Below, one piece after another: positions 23,882 through 36,445 of a stretch of DNA of 64,000 nt; within the stretch, counting starts at the first letter, position 1, and every line of letters begins with the position of its first letter. Where the stretch lies: the NCBI GenBank assembly GCA_027627225.1, contig CM051033.1, forward strand, positions 47,766,016 through 47,830,015, in the 5' to 3' direction. Source of the stretch: Congeria kusceri. Taxonomy: Eukaryota; Mollusca; Bivalvia; Myida; Dreissenidae. The notes beneath the pieces were generated by a model that saw only the letters and a program-made list of their open reading frames with translations, was not told the origin of the DNA and made no database searches. The translations under genes were made by a program, and so were the position numbers.

Positions 23882-24983
23882 AACATTGAGTTCTAGTCAG
23901 AATGATTTAGGCTTTGACGATTAATGTCATTTGTATTTTTTTAAGTAAGAAAATTGTGAACGGATCCCATTAATTTACGGCTACCAAGAATACATACCTT
24001 TTCCAGCAAAATATACGGCGAACCAAGTATGTGGCCCTACTTATATATGACGGCTTAACATGTAAACGAGCGTGTTAGTGTTAACTGAGTTCAAATACTA
24101 CTGGTAATTTAACAATATACATGTATACACATGAAAAGGAATGAATTCACACATTTGCTACTCAATATTTTTTTTAACTTTTTTGTAAGCAACAATTTGT
24201 TAACACTTCGCTATCCCATAACGCACTTCAACATTCGGAGCAATGGTTGATTTTCTTCCAACGTTGCTCAGTCCATGTCAAACCGGTAATTCCATAGCGA
24301 ACCCACTGCACACCGCCAGTGTCTCGTGTCTCCGTCATCGCTAAAACGCTACATGCGACGCATGTTATACTATTCCATGTCTCCGTCTGCGTTCGTGCTT
24401 GAGCATTGAAAACGTCAACAAATAAGAGATCAGATAATAAATCAGAGAAATGGCATGATACATGCACATATATATGAAGAAAAATGGTCCAAAATATTTC
24501 GCAAATTCGCTGTCAGTTAAGTTGGCCGCTGGACGTTACGCACATTTACGTCAACAAACAATTACTTCTAACCCTTACAGGAACATTTAAAGGTAAATGT
24601 GATAAATGATTTATTGACAGTTAGCATTAACATTATTTTTAATAATATACATTCAATTAAAACATTTGGGAAGTCCATACTGTTAATATACGTGCATACC
24701 CACGGACAGGACCAACGCTGTATGCATAGTAAGCAGCAAAACAACACTTGTGCACACATAAAGCTGGGATTATACCTCAAATCTACCATTTACATTTTCC
24801 TCTTTGGTTTGAAGAGGTATGAAATCCTCCGGATGTTCCAAACTCCAATCATATTAATGTATTTTGAATCCAGTTGATAACCAGAATGAATAGATGCCCT
24901 ATTGCAAGAAGAGTTAACATCTTTCAAACAATATAGGCACTACACAATTCTGTCATTGCATTATTTTGGTCCTTTTCCTGCGT
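23882..24983. other. spacer DNA before the second satellite array, no gene recognised
   Basis: AT-rich sequence. Overlapping frames at 24228-24877 on both strands lack recognisable domains. No repeats stand out. Confidence 0.45.
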
Positions 24984-26205
24984 TCATGTAGGTACTAAGA
25001 GTGTATGTGACTGTGGACTAAATGTAGTTCACTTTTCTCTGGTGTTAGTCATATGGGTACTAAGAATGTATATGACTGTGGACTAAATGTAGTTCACTTT
25101 TCTGTGGTGTTAGTCATATGGGTACTAAGAATGTATATGACTGTTGACTAAATGTAGTTCACTTTTCTGTGGTGTTAGTCATATGGGTACTAAGAATGTA
25201 TATGACTGATGACTAAATGTAGTTCACTTTTCTGTGGTGTTAGTCATATGGGTACTAAGAATGTATATGACTGTTGACTAAATGTAGTTCACTTTTCTGT
25301 GGTGTTAGTCATATGGGTACTAAGAGTGTATATGACTGTTGACTAAATGTAGTTCACTTTTCTGTGGTGACAGTCATATGGGTACTAAGAATGTATATGA
25401 CTGTTGACTAAATGTAGTTCACTTTCCTGTGGTGTTAGTAATATGGGTACTAAGAATGTATATGACTGTTGACTAAATGTAGTTCACTTTTCTGTGGTGT
25501 TAGTCATATGGGTACTAAGAATGTATATGACTGTTGACTAAATGTAGTTCACTTTTCTGTGGTGTTAGTCATATGGGTACTAAGAGTGTATATGACTGTT
25601 GACTAAATGTAGTTCACTTTTCTGTGGTGTTAGTCATATGGGTAGTAACAGTGTATATGACTGTTGACTAAATGTAGTTCACTTTTCTGTGGTGTTAGTC
25701 ATATAGGTACTAAGAGTGTATATGACTGTTGACTAAATGTAGTTCACTTTTCTGTGGTGTTAGTCATATGGGTACTAAGAGTGTATATGACTGTTGACTA
25801 AATGTAGTTCACTTTTCTGTGGTGTTAGTCATATGGGTACTAAGAATGTATATGACTGTTGACTAAATGTAGTTCACTTTTCTGTGGTGTTAGTCATATG
25901 GGTACTAAGAATGTATATGACTGTTGACTAAATGTAGTTCACTTTTCTGTGGTGTTAGTCATATGGGTAGTAAGAATGTATATGACTGTTGACTAAATGT
26001 AGTTCACTTTTCTGTGGTGTTAGTCATATGGGTAGTAAGAATGTATATGACTGTTGACTAAATGTAGTTCACTTTTCTGTGGTGTTAGTCATATGGGTAC
26101 TAAGAATGTATATGACTGTTGACTAAATGTAGTTCACTTTTCTGTGGTGTTAGTCATATGGGTACTAAGAATGTATATGACTGTTGACTAAATGTAGTTC
26201 ACTTT

Positions 26206-29200
26206 TCTGTGGTGTTAGTCATATAGGTACTAAGAATGTATATGACTGTTGACTAAATGTAGTTCACTTTTCTGTGGTGACAGTCATATAGGTACTAAGA
26301 ATGTATATGACTGTTGACTAAATGTAGTTCACTTTTCTGTGGTGTTAGTCATATGGGTACTAAGAATGTATATGACTGTTGACTAAATGTAGTTCACTTT
26401 TCTGTGGTGTTAGTCGTATGGGTACTAAGAATGTATATGACTGTTGACTAAATGTAGTTCACTTTTCTGTGGTGTTAGTCATATGGGTACTAAGAGTGTA
26501 TATGACTGTTGACTAAATGTAGTTCACTTTTCTGTGGGTGTTAGTCATATGGGTACTAAGAGTGTATATGACTGTTGACTAAATGTAGTTCACTTTTCTG
26601 TGGTGACAGTCATATGGGTACTAAGAATGTATATGACTGTTGACTAAATGTAGTTCACTTTTCTGTGGTGTTAGTCATATGGGTACTAAGAATGTATATG
26701 ACTGTTGACTAAATGTAGTTCACTTTTCTGTGGTGTTAGTCATATGGTTACTAAGAATGTATATGACTGTTGACTAAATGTAGTTCACTTTTCTGTGGTG
26801 ACAGTCATATGGGTACTAAGAATGTATATGACTGTTGACTAAATGTAGTTCACTTTTCTGTGCTGTTAGTCATATGGGTACTAAGAATGTATATGACTGT
26901 TGACTAAATGTAGTTCACTTTTCTGTGGTGTTAGTCATATGGGTACTAAGAATGTATATGACTGTTGACTAAATGTAGTTCACTTTTCTGTGGTGTTAGT
27001 CATATGGGTACTAAGAGTGTATATGACTGTTGACTAAATGTAGTTCACTTTTCTGTGGTGACAGTCATATGGGTACTAAGAATGTATATGACTGTTGACT
27101 AAATGTAGTTCACTTTTCTGTGGTGTTAGTCACATGGGTAATAAGAATGTATATGACTGTGGACTAAATGTAGTTAACTTTTCTGTGGTGACAGTCATAT
27201 GGGTACTAAGAATGTATATGACTGTTGACTAAATGTAGTTCACTTTTCTGTGGTGTTAGTCATATGGGTACTAAGAATGTATATGACTGTTGACTAAATG
27301 TAGTTCACTTTTCTGTGGTGTTAGTCATATGGGTACTAAGAATTTATATGACTGTTGACTAAATGTAGTTCACTTTTCTGTGGTGTTAGTCATATGGGTA
27401 CTAAGAGTGTATATGACTGTTGACTAAATGTAGTTCACTTTTCTGTGGTGTTAGTCATATGGGTACTAAGAATGTATATGACTGTTGACTAAATGTAGTT
27501 CACTTTTCTGTGGTGACAGTCATATGGGTACTAAGAATGTATATGACTGTTGACTAAATGTAGTTCACTTTTCTGTGGTGTTAGTCATATGGGTACTAAG
27601 AATGTATATGACTGTTGACTAAATGTAGTTCACTTTTCTGTGGTGTTAGTCATATGGGTACTAAGAATGTATATGACTGTTGACTAAATGTAGTTCACTT
27701 TCTGTGGTGTTAGTCATATGGGTACTAAGAATGTATATGACTGTTGACTAAATGTAGTTCACTTTTCTGTGGTGTTAGTCATATGGGTACTAAGAATGTA
27801 TATGACTGTTGACTAAATGTAGTTCACTTTTCTGTGGTGTTAGTCATATGGGTACTAAGAATGTATATGACTGTTGACTAAATGTAGTTCACTTTGCTGT
27901 GGTGTTAGTCATATGGGTACTAAGAATGTATATGACTGTTGACTAAATGTAGTTCACTTTTCTGTGGTGTTAGTCATATGGGTACTAAGAATGTATATGA
28001 CTGTTGACTAAATGTAGTTCACTTTTATGTGGTGTTAGTCATATGGGTACTAAGAATGAATATGACTGTTGACTAAATGTAGTTCACTTTTCTGTGGTGT
28101 TAGTCATATAGGAACTAAGAATGTGTATGACTGTTGACTAAATGTAGTTCACTTTTCTGTGGTGACAGTCATATAGGTACTAAGAATGTATATGACTGTT
28201 GACTAAATGTAGTTCACTTTTCTGTGGTGACAGTCATATAGGTACTAAGAATGTATATGACTGTTGACTAAATGTAGTTCACTTTTCTGTGGTGTTAGTC
28301 ATATGGGTAGTAAGAATGTATATGACTGTTGACTAAATGTAGTTCACTTTTCTGTGGTGTTAGTCATATGGGTACTAAGAATGTATATGACTGTTGACTA
28401 AATGTAGTTCACTTTTCTGTGGTGTTAGTCATATGGGTACTAAGAATGTATATGACTGTTGACTAAATGTAGTTCACTTTTCTGTGGTGTTAGTCATATA
28501 GGTACTAAGAATGTATATGACTGTTGACTAAATGTAGTTCACTTTTCTGTGGTGACAGTCATATAGGTACTAAGAATGTATATGACTGTTGACTAAATGT
28601 AGTTCACTTTTCTGTGGTGTTAGTCATATGGGTACTAAGAATGTATATGACTGTTGACTAAATGTAGTTCACTTTTCTGTGGTGTTAGTCGTATGGGTAC
28701 TAAGAATGTATATGACTGTTGACTAAATGTAGTTCACTTTTCTGTGGTGTTAGTCATATGGGTACTAAGAGTGTATATGACTGTTGACTAAATGTAGTTC
28801 ACTTTTCTGTGGTGTTAGTCATATGGGTACTAAGAGTGTATATGACTGTTGACTAAATGTAGTTCACTTTTCTGTGGTGACAGTCATATGGGTACTAAGA
28901 ATGTATATGACTGTTGACTAAATGTAGTTCACTTTTCTGTGGTGTTAGTCATATGGGTACTAAGAATGTATATGACTGTTGACTAAATGTAGTTCACTTT
29001 TCTGTGGTGTTAGTCATATGGTTACTAAGAATGTATATGACTGTTGACTAAATGTAGTTCACTTTTCTGTGGTGACAGTCATATGGGTACTAAGAATGTA
29101 TATGACTGTTGACTAAATGTAGTTCACTTTTCTGTGCTGTTAGTCATATGGGTACTAAGAATGTATATGACTGTTGACTAAATGTAGTTCACTTTTCTGT

Positions 29201-30755
29201 GGTGTTAGTCATATGGGTACTAAGAATGTATATGACTGTTGACTAAATGTAGTTCACTTTTCTGTGGTGTTAGTCATATGGGTACTAAGAGTGTATATGA
29301 CTGTTGACTAAATGTAGTTCACTTTTCTGTGGTGACAGTCATATGGGTACTAAGAATGTATATGACTGTTGACTAAATGTAGTTCACTTTTCTGTGGTGT
29401 TAGTCATATGGGTAATAAGAATGTATATGACTGTGGACTAAATGTAGTTAACTTTTCTGTGGTGACAGTCATATGGGTACTAAGAATGTATATGACTGTT
29501 GACTAAATGTAGTTCACTTTTCTGTGGTGTTAGTCATATGGGTACTAAGAATGTATATGACTGTTGACTAATTGTAGTTCACTTTTCTGTGGTGTTAGTC
29601 ATATGGGGTACTAAGAATTTATATGACTGTTGACTAAATGTAGTTCACTTTTCTGTGGTGTTAGTCATATGGGTACTAAGAGTGTATATGACTGTTGACT
29701 AAATGTAGTTCACTTTTCTGTGGTGTTAGTCATATGGGTACTAAGAATGTATATGACTGTTGACTAAATGTAGTTCACTTTTCTGTGGTGACAGTCATAT
29801 GGGTACTAAGAATGTATATGACTGTTGACTAAATGTAGTTCACTTTTCTGTGGTGTTAGTCATATGGGTACTAAGAATGTATATGACTGTTGACTAAATG
29901 TAGTTCACTTTTCTGTGGTGTTAGTCATATGGGTACTAAGAATGTATATGACTGTTGACTAAATGTAGTTCACTTTTCTGTGGTGTTAGTCATATGGGTA
30001 CTAAGAATGTATATGACTGTTGACTAAATGTAGTTCACTTTTCTGTGGTGTTAGTCATATGGGTACTAAGAATGTATATGACTGTTGACTAAATGTAGTT
30101 CACTTTTCTGTGGTGTTAGTCATATGGGTACTAAGAATGTATATGACTGTTGACTAAATGTAGTTCACTTTGCTGTGGTGTTAGTCATATGGGTACTAAG
30201 AATGTATATGACTGTTGACTAAATGTAGTTCACTTTTCTGTGGTGTTAGTCATATGGGTACTAAGAATGTATATGACTGTTGACTAAATGTAGTTCACTT
30301 TTATGTGGTGTTAGTCATATGGGTACTAAGAATGAATATGACTGTTGACTAAATGTAGTTCACTTTTCTGTGGTGTTAGTCATATAGGAACTAAGAATGT
30401 GTATGACTGTTGACTAAATGTAGTTCACTTTTCTGTGGTGACAGTCATATAGGTACTAAGAATGTATATGACTGTTGACTAAATGTAGTTCACTTTTCTG
30501 TGGTGACAGTCATATAGGTACTAAGAATGTATATGACTGTTGACTAAATGTAGTTCACTTTTCTGTGGTGTTAGTCATATGGGTACTAAGAATGTATATG
30601 ACTGTTGACTAAATGTAGTTCACTTTTCTGTGGTGTTAGTCATATGGGTACTAAGAATGTATATGACTGTTGACTAAATGTAGTTCACTTTTCTGTGGTG
30701 TTAGTCATATGGGTACTAAGAGTGAATATGACTGTTGACTAAATGTAGTTCACTT
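26206..30755 (-). repeat. tandem 2275-bp (35-unit) segmental duplication inside the satellite
   Basis: Rare variants recur at a fixed offset. tagtcgtatg is at 26411 and 28686 (2275 bp, exactly 35 units). The ggtaataag plus gtagttaac unit near 27136 recurs near 29411. The cttttatgtgg unit followed by gaatgaatatg near 28023 recurs near 30300. Edges are approximate. Confidence 0.85.
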
Positions 30756-33700
30756 TTCTGTGGTGTTAGTCATATGGGTACTAAGAGTGTATATGACTGT
30801 TCACTAAATGTAGTTCACTTTTCTGTGGTGACAGTCATATGGGTACTAAGAATGTATATGACTGTCGACTAAATGTAGTTCACTTTTCTGTGGTGTTAGT
30901 CATATGGGTACTAAGAATGTATATGACTGTTGACTAAATGTAGTTCACTTTTCTGTGGTGACAGTCATATGGGTACTAAGAATGTATATGACTGTTGACT
31001 AAATGCAGTTCACTTTTCTGTGCTGTTAGTGATATGGGTACTAAGAATGTATATGACTGTTGACTAAATGTAGTTCACTTTTCTGTGGTGACAGTCATAT
31101 GGGTACTAAGAATGTATATGACTGTTGACTAAATGCAGTTCACTTTTCTGTGCTGTTAGTGATATGGGTACTAAGAATGTATATGACTGTTGACTAAATG
31201 TAGTTCACTTTTCTGTGGTGTTAGTCATATGGGTACTAAGAATGTATATGACTGTTGACTAAATGTAGTTCACTTTTCTGTGGTGTTAGTCATATAGGAA
31301 CTAAGAATGTGTATGACTGTTGACTAAATGTAGTTCACTTTTCTGTGGTGACAGTCATATAGGTACTAAGAATGTATATGACTGTTGACTAAATGTAGTT
31401 CACTTTTCTGTGGTGACAGTCATATAGGTACTAAGAATGTATATGACTGTTGACTAAATGTAGTTCACTTTTCTGTGGTGTTAGTCATATGGGTACTAAG
31501 AATGTATATGACTGTTGACTAAATGTAGTTCACTTTTCTGTGGTGTTAGTCATATGGGTACTAAGAATGTATATGACTGTTGACTAAATGTAGTTCACTT
31601 TTCTGTGGTGTTAGTCATATGGGGTACTAAGAGTGAATATGACTGTTGACTAAATGTAGTTCACTTTTCTGTGGTGTTAGTCATATGGGTACTAAGAGTG
31701 TATATGACTGTTCACTAAATGTAGTTCACTTTTCTGTGGTGACAGTCATATGGGTACTAAGAATGTATATGACTGTTGACTAAATGTAGTTCACTTTTCT
31801 GTGGTGTTAGTCATATGGGTACTAAGAATGTATATGACTGTTGACTAAATGTAGTTCACTTTTCTGTGGTGTTAGTCATATGGGTACTAAGAATGTATAT
31901 GACTGTTGACTAAATGTAGTTCACTTTTCTGTGGTGACAGTCATATGGGTACTAAGAATGTATATGACTGTTGACTAAATGTAGTTCACTTTTCTGTGCT
32001 GTTAGTGATATGGGTACTAAGAATGTATATGACTGTTGACTAAATGTAGTTCACTTTTCTGTGGTGTTAGTCATATGGGTACTAAGAATGTATATGACTG
32101 TTGACTAAATGTAGTTCACTTTTCTGTGGTGTTAGTCATATGGGTACTAAGAGTGTATATGACTGTTGACTAAATGTAGTTCACTTTTCTGTGGTGACAG
32201 TCATATGGGTACTAAGAATGTATATGACTGTTGACTAAATGTAGTTCACTTTTCTGTGGTGTTAGTCATATGGGTAATATGAATGTATATGACTGTTGAC
32301 TAAATGTAGTTCACTTTTCTGTGGTGACAGTCATATGGGTACTAAGAATGTATATGACTGTTGACTAAATGTAGTTCACTTTTCTGTGGTGTTAGTCATA
32401 TGGGTACTAAGAATGTATATGACTGTTGACTAAATGTAGTTCACTTTTCTGTGGTGTTAGTCATATGGGTACTAAGAGTGTATATGACTGTTGACTAAAT
32501 GTAGTTCACTTTTCTGTGGTGTTAGTCATATGGGTACTAAGAATGTATATGACTGTTGACTAAATGTAGTTCACTTTTCTGTGGTGACAGTCATATGGGT
32601 ACTAAGAATGTATATGACTGTTGACGAAATGTAGTTCACTTTTCTGTGGTGTTAGTCATATGGGTACTAAGAATGTATATGACTGTTGACTAAATGTAGT
32701 TCACTTTTCTGTGGTGTTAGTCATATGGGTACTAAGAATGTATATGACTGTTGACTAAATGTAGTTCACTTTCTGTGGTGTTAGTCATATGGGTACTAAG
32801 AATGTATATGACTGTTGACTAAATGTAGTTCAATTTTCTGTGGTGACATTCATATGGGTACTAAGAATGTATATGACTGTGGACTAAATGTAGTTCACTT
32901 TTCTGTGGTGTTAGTCATATGGGTACTAAGAGTGTATATGACTGTTGACTAAATGTAGTTCACTTTTCTGTGGTGTTAGTCATATAGGTACTAAGAGTGT
33001 ATATGACTGTTGACTAAATGTAGTTCACTTTTCTGTGGTGTTAGTCATATGGGTACTAAGAATGTATATGACTGTTGACTAAATGTAGTTCACTTTTCTG
33101 TGGTGTTAGTCATATGGGTACTAAGAATGTATATGACTGTTGACTAAATGTAGTTCACTTTTCTGTGGTGACAGTCATATGGGTACTAAGAATGTATATG
33201 ACTGTGGACTAAATGTAGTTCACTTTTCTGTGGTGTTAGTCATATGGGTACTAAGAGTGTATATGACTGTCGACTAAATGTAGTTCAATTTTCTGTGGTG
33301 TTAGTCATATAGGTACTAAGAGTGTATATGACAGTTGACTAAATGTAGTTCACTTTTCTGTGGTGTTAGTCATATGGGTACTAAGAGTGTATATGACTGT
33401 TGACTAAATGTAGTTCACTTTTCTGTGGTGTTAGTCATATAAGTACTAAGAGTGTATATGACTGTTGACTAAATGTAGTTCACTTTTCTGTGGTGTTAGT
33501 CATATTGGTACTAAGAGTGTATATGACTGTTGACTAAATGTAGTTCACTTTTCTGTGGTGACAGTCATATGGGTACTAAGAATGTATATGACTGTTGACT
33601 AAATGTAGTTCACTTTTCTGTGGTGACAGTCATATGGGTACTAAGAATGCATATAACTGTGGACTAAATGTAGTTCACTTTTCTGTGGTGACAGTTATAT

Positions 33701-33956
33701 AGGTACAAAGAGTGTATATGACTGTTGACTAAATGTAGTTCACTTTTCTGTGGTGACAGTCATATGGGTACTAAGAATGTATATGACTGCTGACTAAATG
33801 TAGTTCACTTTTCTGTGGTGTTAGTCATATAAGTACTAAGAGTGTATATGACTGTTGACTAAATGTAGTTCACATTTCTGTGGTGTTAGTCATATGGGTA
33901 CTAAGAATGTATATGACTGTTGACTAAATGTAGTTCACTTTTCTGTGGTGTTAGTC

Positions 33957-34341
33957 ACATTTAGTCAACAGTCATATACACTCTTTGTACCTATATGACT
34001 GTCACCACAGAAAAGTGAACTACATTTAGTCCACAGTTATATACATTCTTTGTACCTATATGACTGTCACCACAGAAAAGTGAACTACATTTAGTCAACA
34101 GTCATATACATTCTTAGTACCTATGTGACTGTCACCACAGAAAAGTGAACTACATTTAGTCAGCAGTCATATACATTCTTAGTACCCATATGACTGTCAC
34201 CACAGAAAAGTGATCTACATTTAGACCACAGTCATATACATTCTTAGTACCTATGTGACTAACACCACAGAAAAGTGAACTACATTTAGTCAACAGTCAT
34301 ATACACTCTTTGTACCTATATGACTGTCACCACAGAAAAGT
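33957..34341 (+). repeat. flipped-orientation satellite island, copy 1 (~6 units)
   Basis: Within the reverse-orientation array this segment reads in the opposite direction: acatttagtcaacagtcata, tacactctttgtacctatat, gactgtcaccacagaaaagt. The exit is a palindrome: caccacagaaaagt (34328-34341), a 9-base loop actaagttc, then acttttctgtggtg (34351-34364). Confidence 0.92.
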
Positions 34342-36060
34342 ACTAAGTTCACTTTTCTGTGGTGTTAGTCATATGGGTACTAAGAATGTATATGACTGTT
34401 GACTAAATGTAGTTCACTTTTCTGTGGTGACATTCATATGGGTACTAAGAATGTATATGACTGTGGACTAAATGTAGTTCACTTTTCTGTGGTGTTAGTC
34501 ATATAGGTACTAAGAGTGTATATGACTGTTGACTAAATGTAGTTCACTTTTCTGTGGTGTTAGTCATATGGGTACTAAAAATGTATATGACTGTTGACTA
34601 AATGTAGTTCACTTTTCTGTGGTGTTAGTCATATGGGTACTAAGAATGTATATGACTGTTGACTAAATGTAGTTCACTTTTCTGTGGTGACAGTCATATG
34701 GGTACTAAGAATGTATATGACTGTGGACTAAATGTAGTTCACTTTTCTGTGGTGTTAGTCATATGGGTACTAAGAGTGTATATGACTGTCGACTAAATGT
34801 AGTTCACTTTTCTGTGGTGTTAGTCATATAGGTACTAAGAGTGTATATGACAGTTGACTAAATGTAGTTCACTTTTCTGTGGTGTTAGTCATATGGGTAC
34901 TAAGAGTGTATATGACTGTTGACTAAATGTAGTTCACTTTTCTGTGGTGTTAGTCATATAAGTACTAAGAGTGTATATGACTGTTGACTAAATGTAGTTC
35001 ACTTTTCTGTGGTGTTAGTCATATGGGTACAAAGAGTGTATATGACTGTTGACTAAATGTAGTTCACTTTTCTGTGGTGACAGTCATATGGGTACTAAGA
35101 ATGTATATGACTGTTGACTAAATGTAGTTCACTTTTCTGTGGTGACAGTCATATGGGTACTAAGAATGCATATAACTGTGGACTAAATGTAGTTAACTTT
35201 TCTGTGGTGACAGTTATATAGGTACAAAGAGTGTATATGACTGTTGACTAAATGTAGTTCACTTTTCTGTGGTGACAGTCATATGGGTACTAAGAATGTA
35301 TATGACTGTGGACTAAATGTAGTTCACTTTTCTGTGGTGTTAGTCATATGGGTACTAAGAGTGTATATGACTGTCGACTAAATGTAGTTCAATTTTCTGT
35401 GGTGTTAGTCATATAGGTACTAAGAGTGTATATGACAGTTGACTAAATGTAGTTCACTTTTCTGTGGTGTTAGTCATATGGGTACTAAGAGTGTATATGA
35501 CTGTTGACTAAATGTAGTTCACTTTTCTGTGGTGTTAGTCATATAAGTACTAAGAGTGTATATGACTGTTGACTAAATGTAGTTCACTTTTCTGTGGTGT
35601 TAGTCATATTGGTACTAAGAGTGTATATGACTGTTGACTAAATGTAGTTCACTTTTCTGTGGTGACAGTCATATGGGTACTAAGAATGTATATGACTGTT
35701 GACTAAATGTAGTTCACTTTTCTGTGGTGACAGTCATATGGGTACTAAGAATGCATATAACTGTGGACTAAATGTAGTTCACTTTTCTGTGGTGACAGTT
35801 ATATAGGTACAAAGAGTGTATATGACTGTTGACTAAATGTAGTTCACTTTTCTGTGGTGACAGTCATATGGGTACTAAGAATGTATATGACTGCTGACTA
35901 AATGTAGTTCACTTTTCTGTGGTGTTAGTCATATAAGTACTAAGAGTGTATATGACTGTTGACTAAATGTAGTTCACATTTCTGTGGTGTTAGTCATATG
36001 GGTACTAAGAATGTATATGACTGTTGACTAAATGTAGTTCACTTTTCTGTGGTGTTAGTC

Positions 36061-36445
36061 ACATTTAGTCAACAGTCATATACACTCTTTGTACCTATAT
36101 GACTGTCACCACAGAAAAGTGAACTACATTTAGTCCACAGTTATATACATTCTTTGTACCTATATGACTGTCACCACAGAAAAGTGAACTACATTTAGTC
36201 AACAGTCATATACATTCTTAGTACCTATGTGACTGTCACCACAGAAAAGTGAACTACATTTAGTCAGCAGTCATATACATTCTTAGTACCCATATGACTG
36301 TCACCACAGAAAAGTGATCTACATTTAGACCACAGTCATATACATTCTTAGTACCTATGTGACTAACACCACAGAAAAGTGAACTACATTTAGTCAACAG
36401 TCATATACACTCTTTGTACCTATATGACTGTCACCACAGAAAAGT
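36061..36445 (+). repeat. flipped-orientation satellite island, copy 2 (~6 units)
   Basis: Same sequence and same junctions as 33957-34341, offset by 2104 bp; the exit palindrome is at 36432-36468. It must have been copied as part of the surrounding block rather than flipped independently. Confidence 0.92.
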
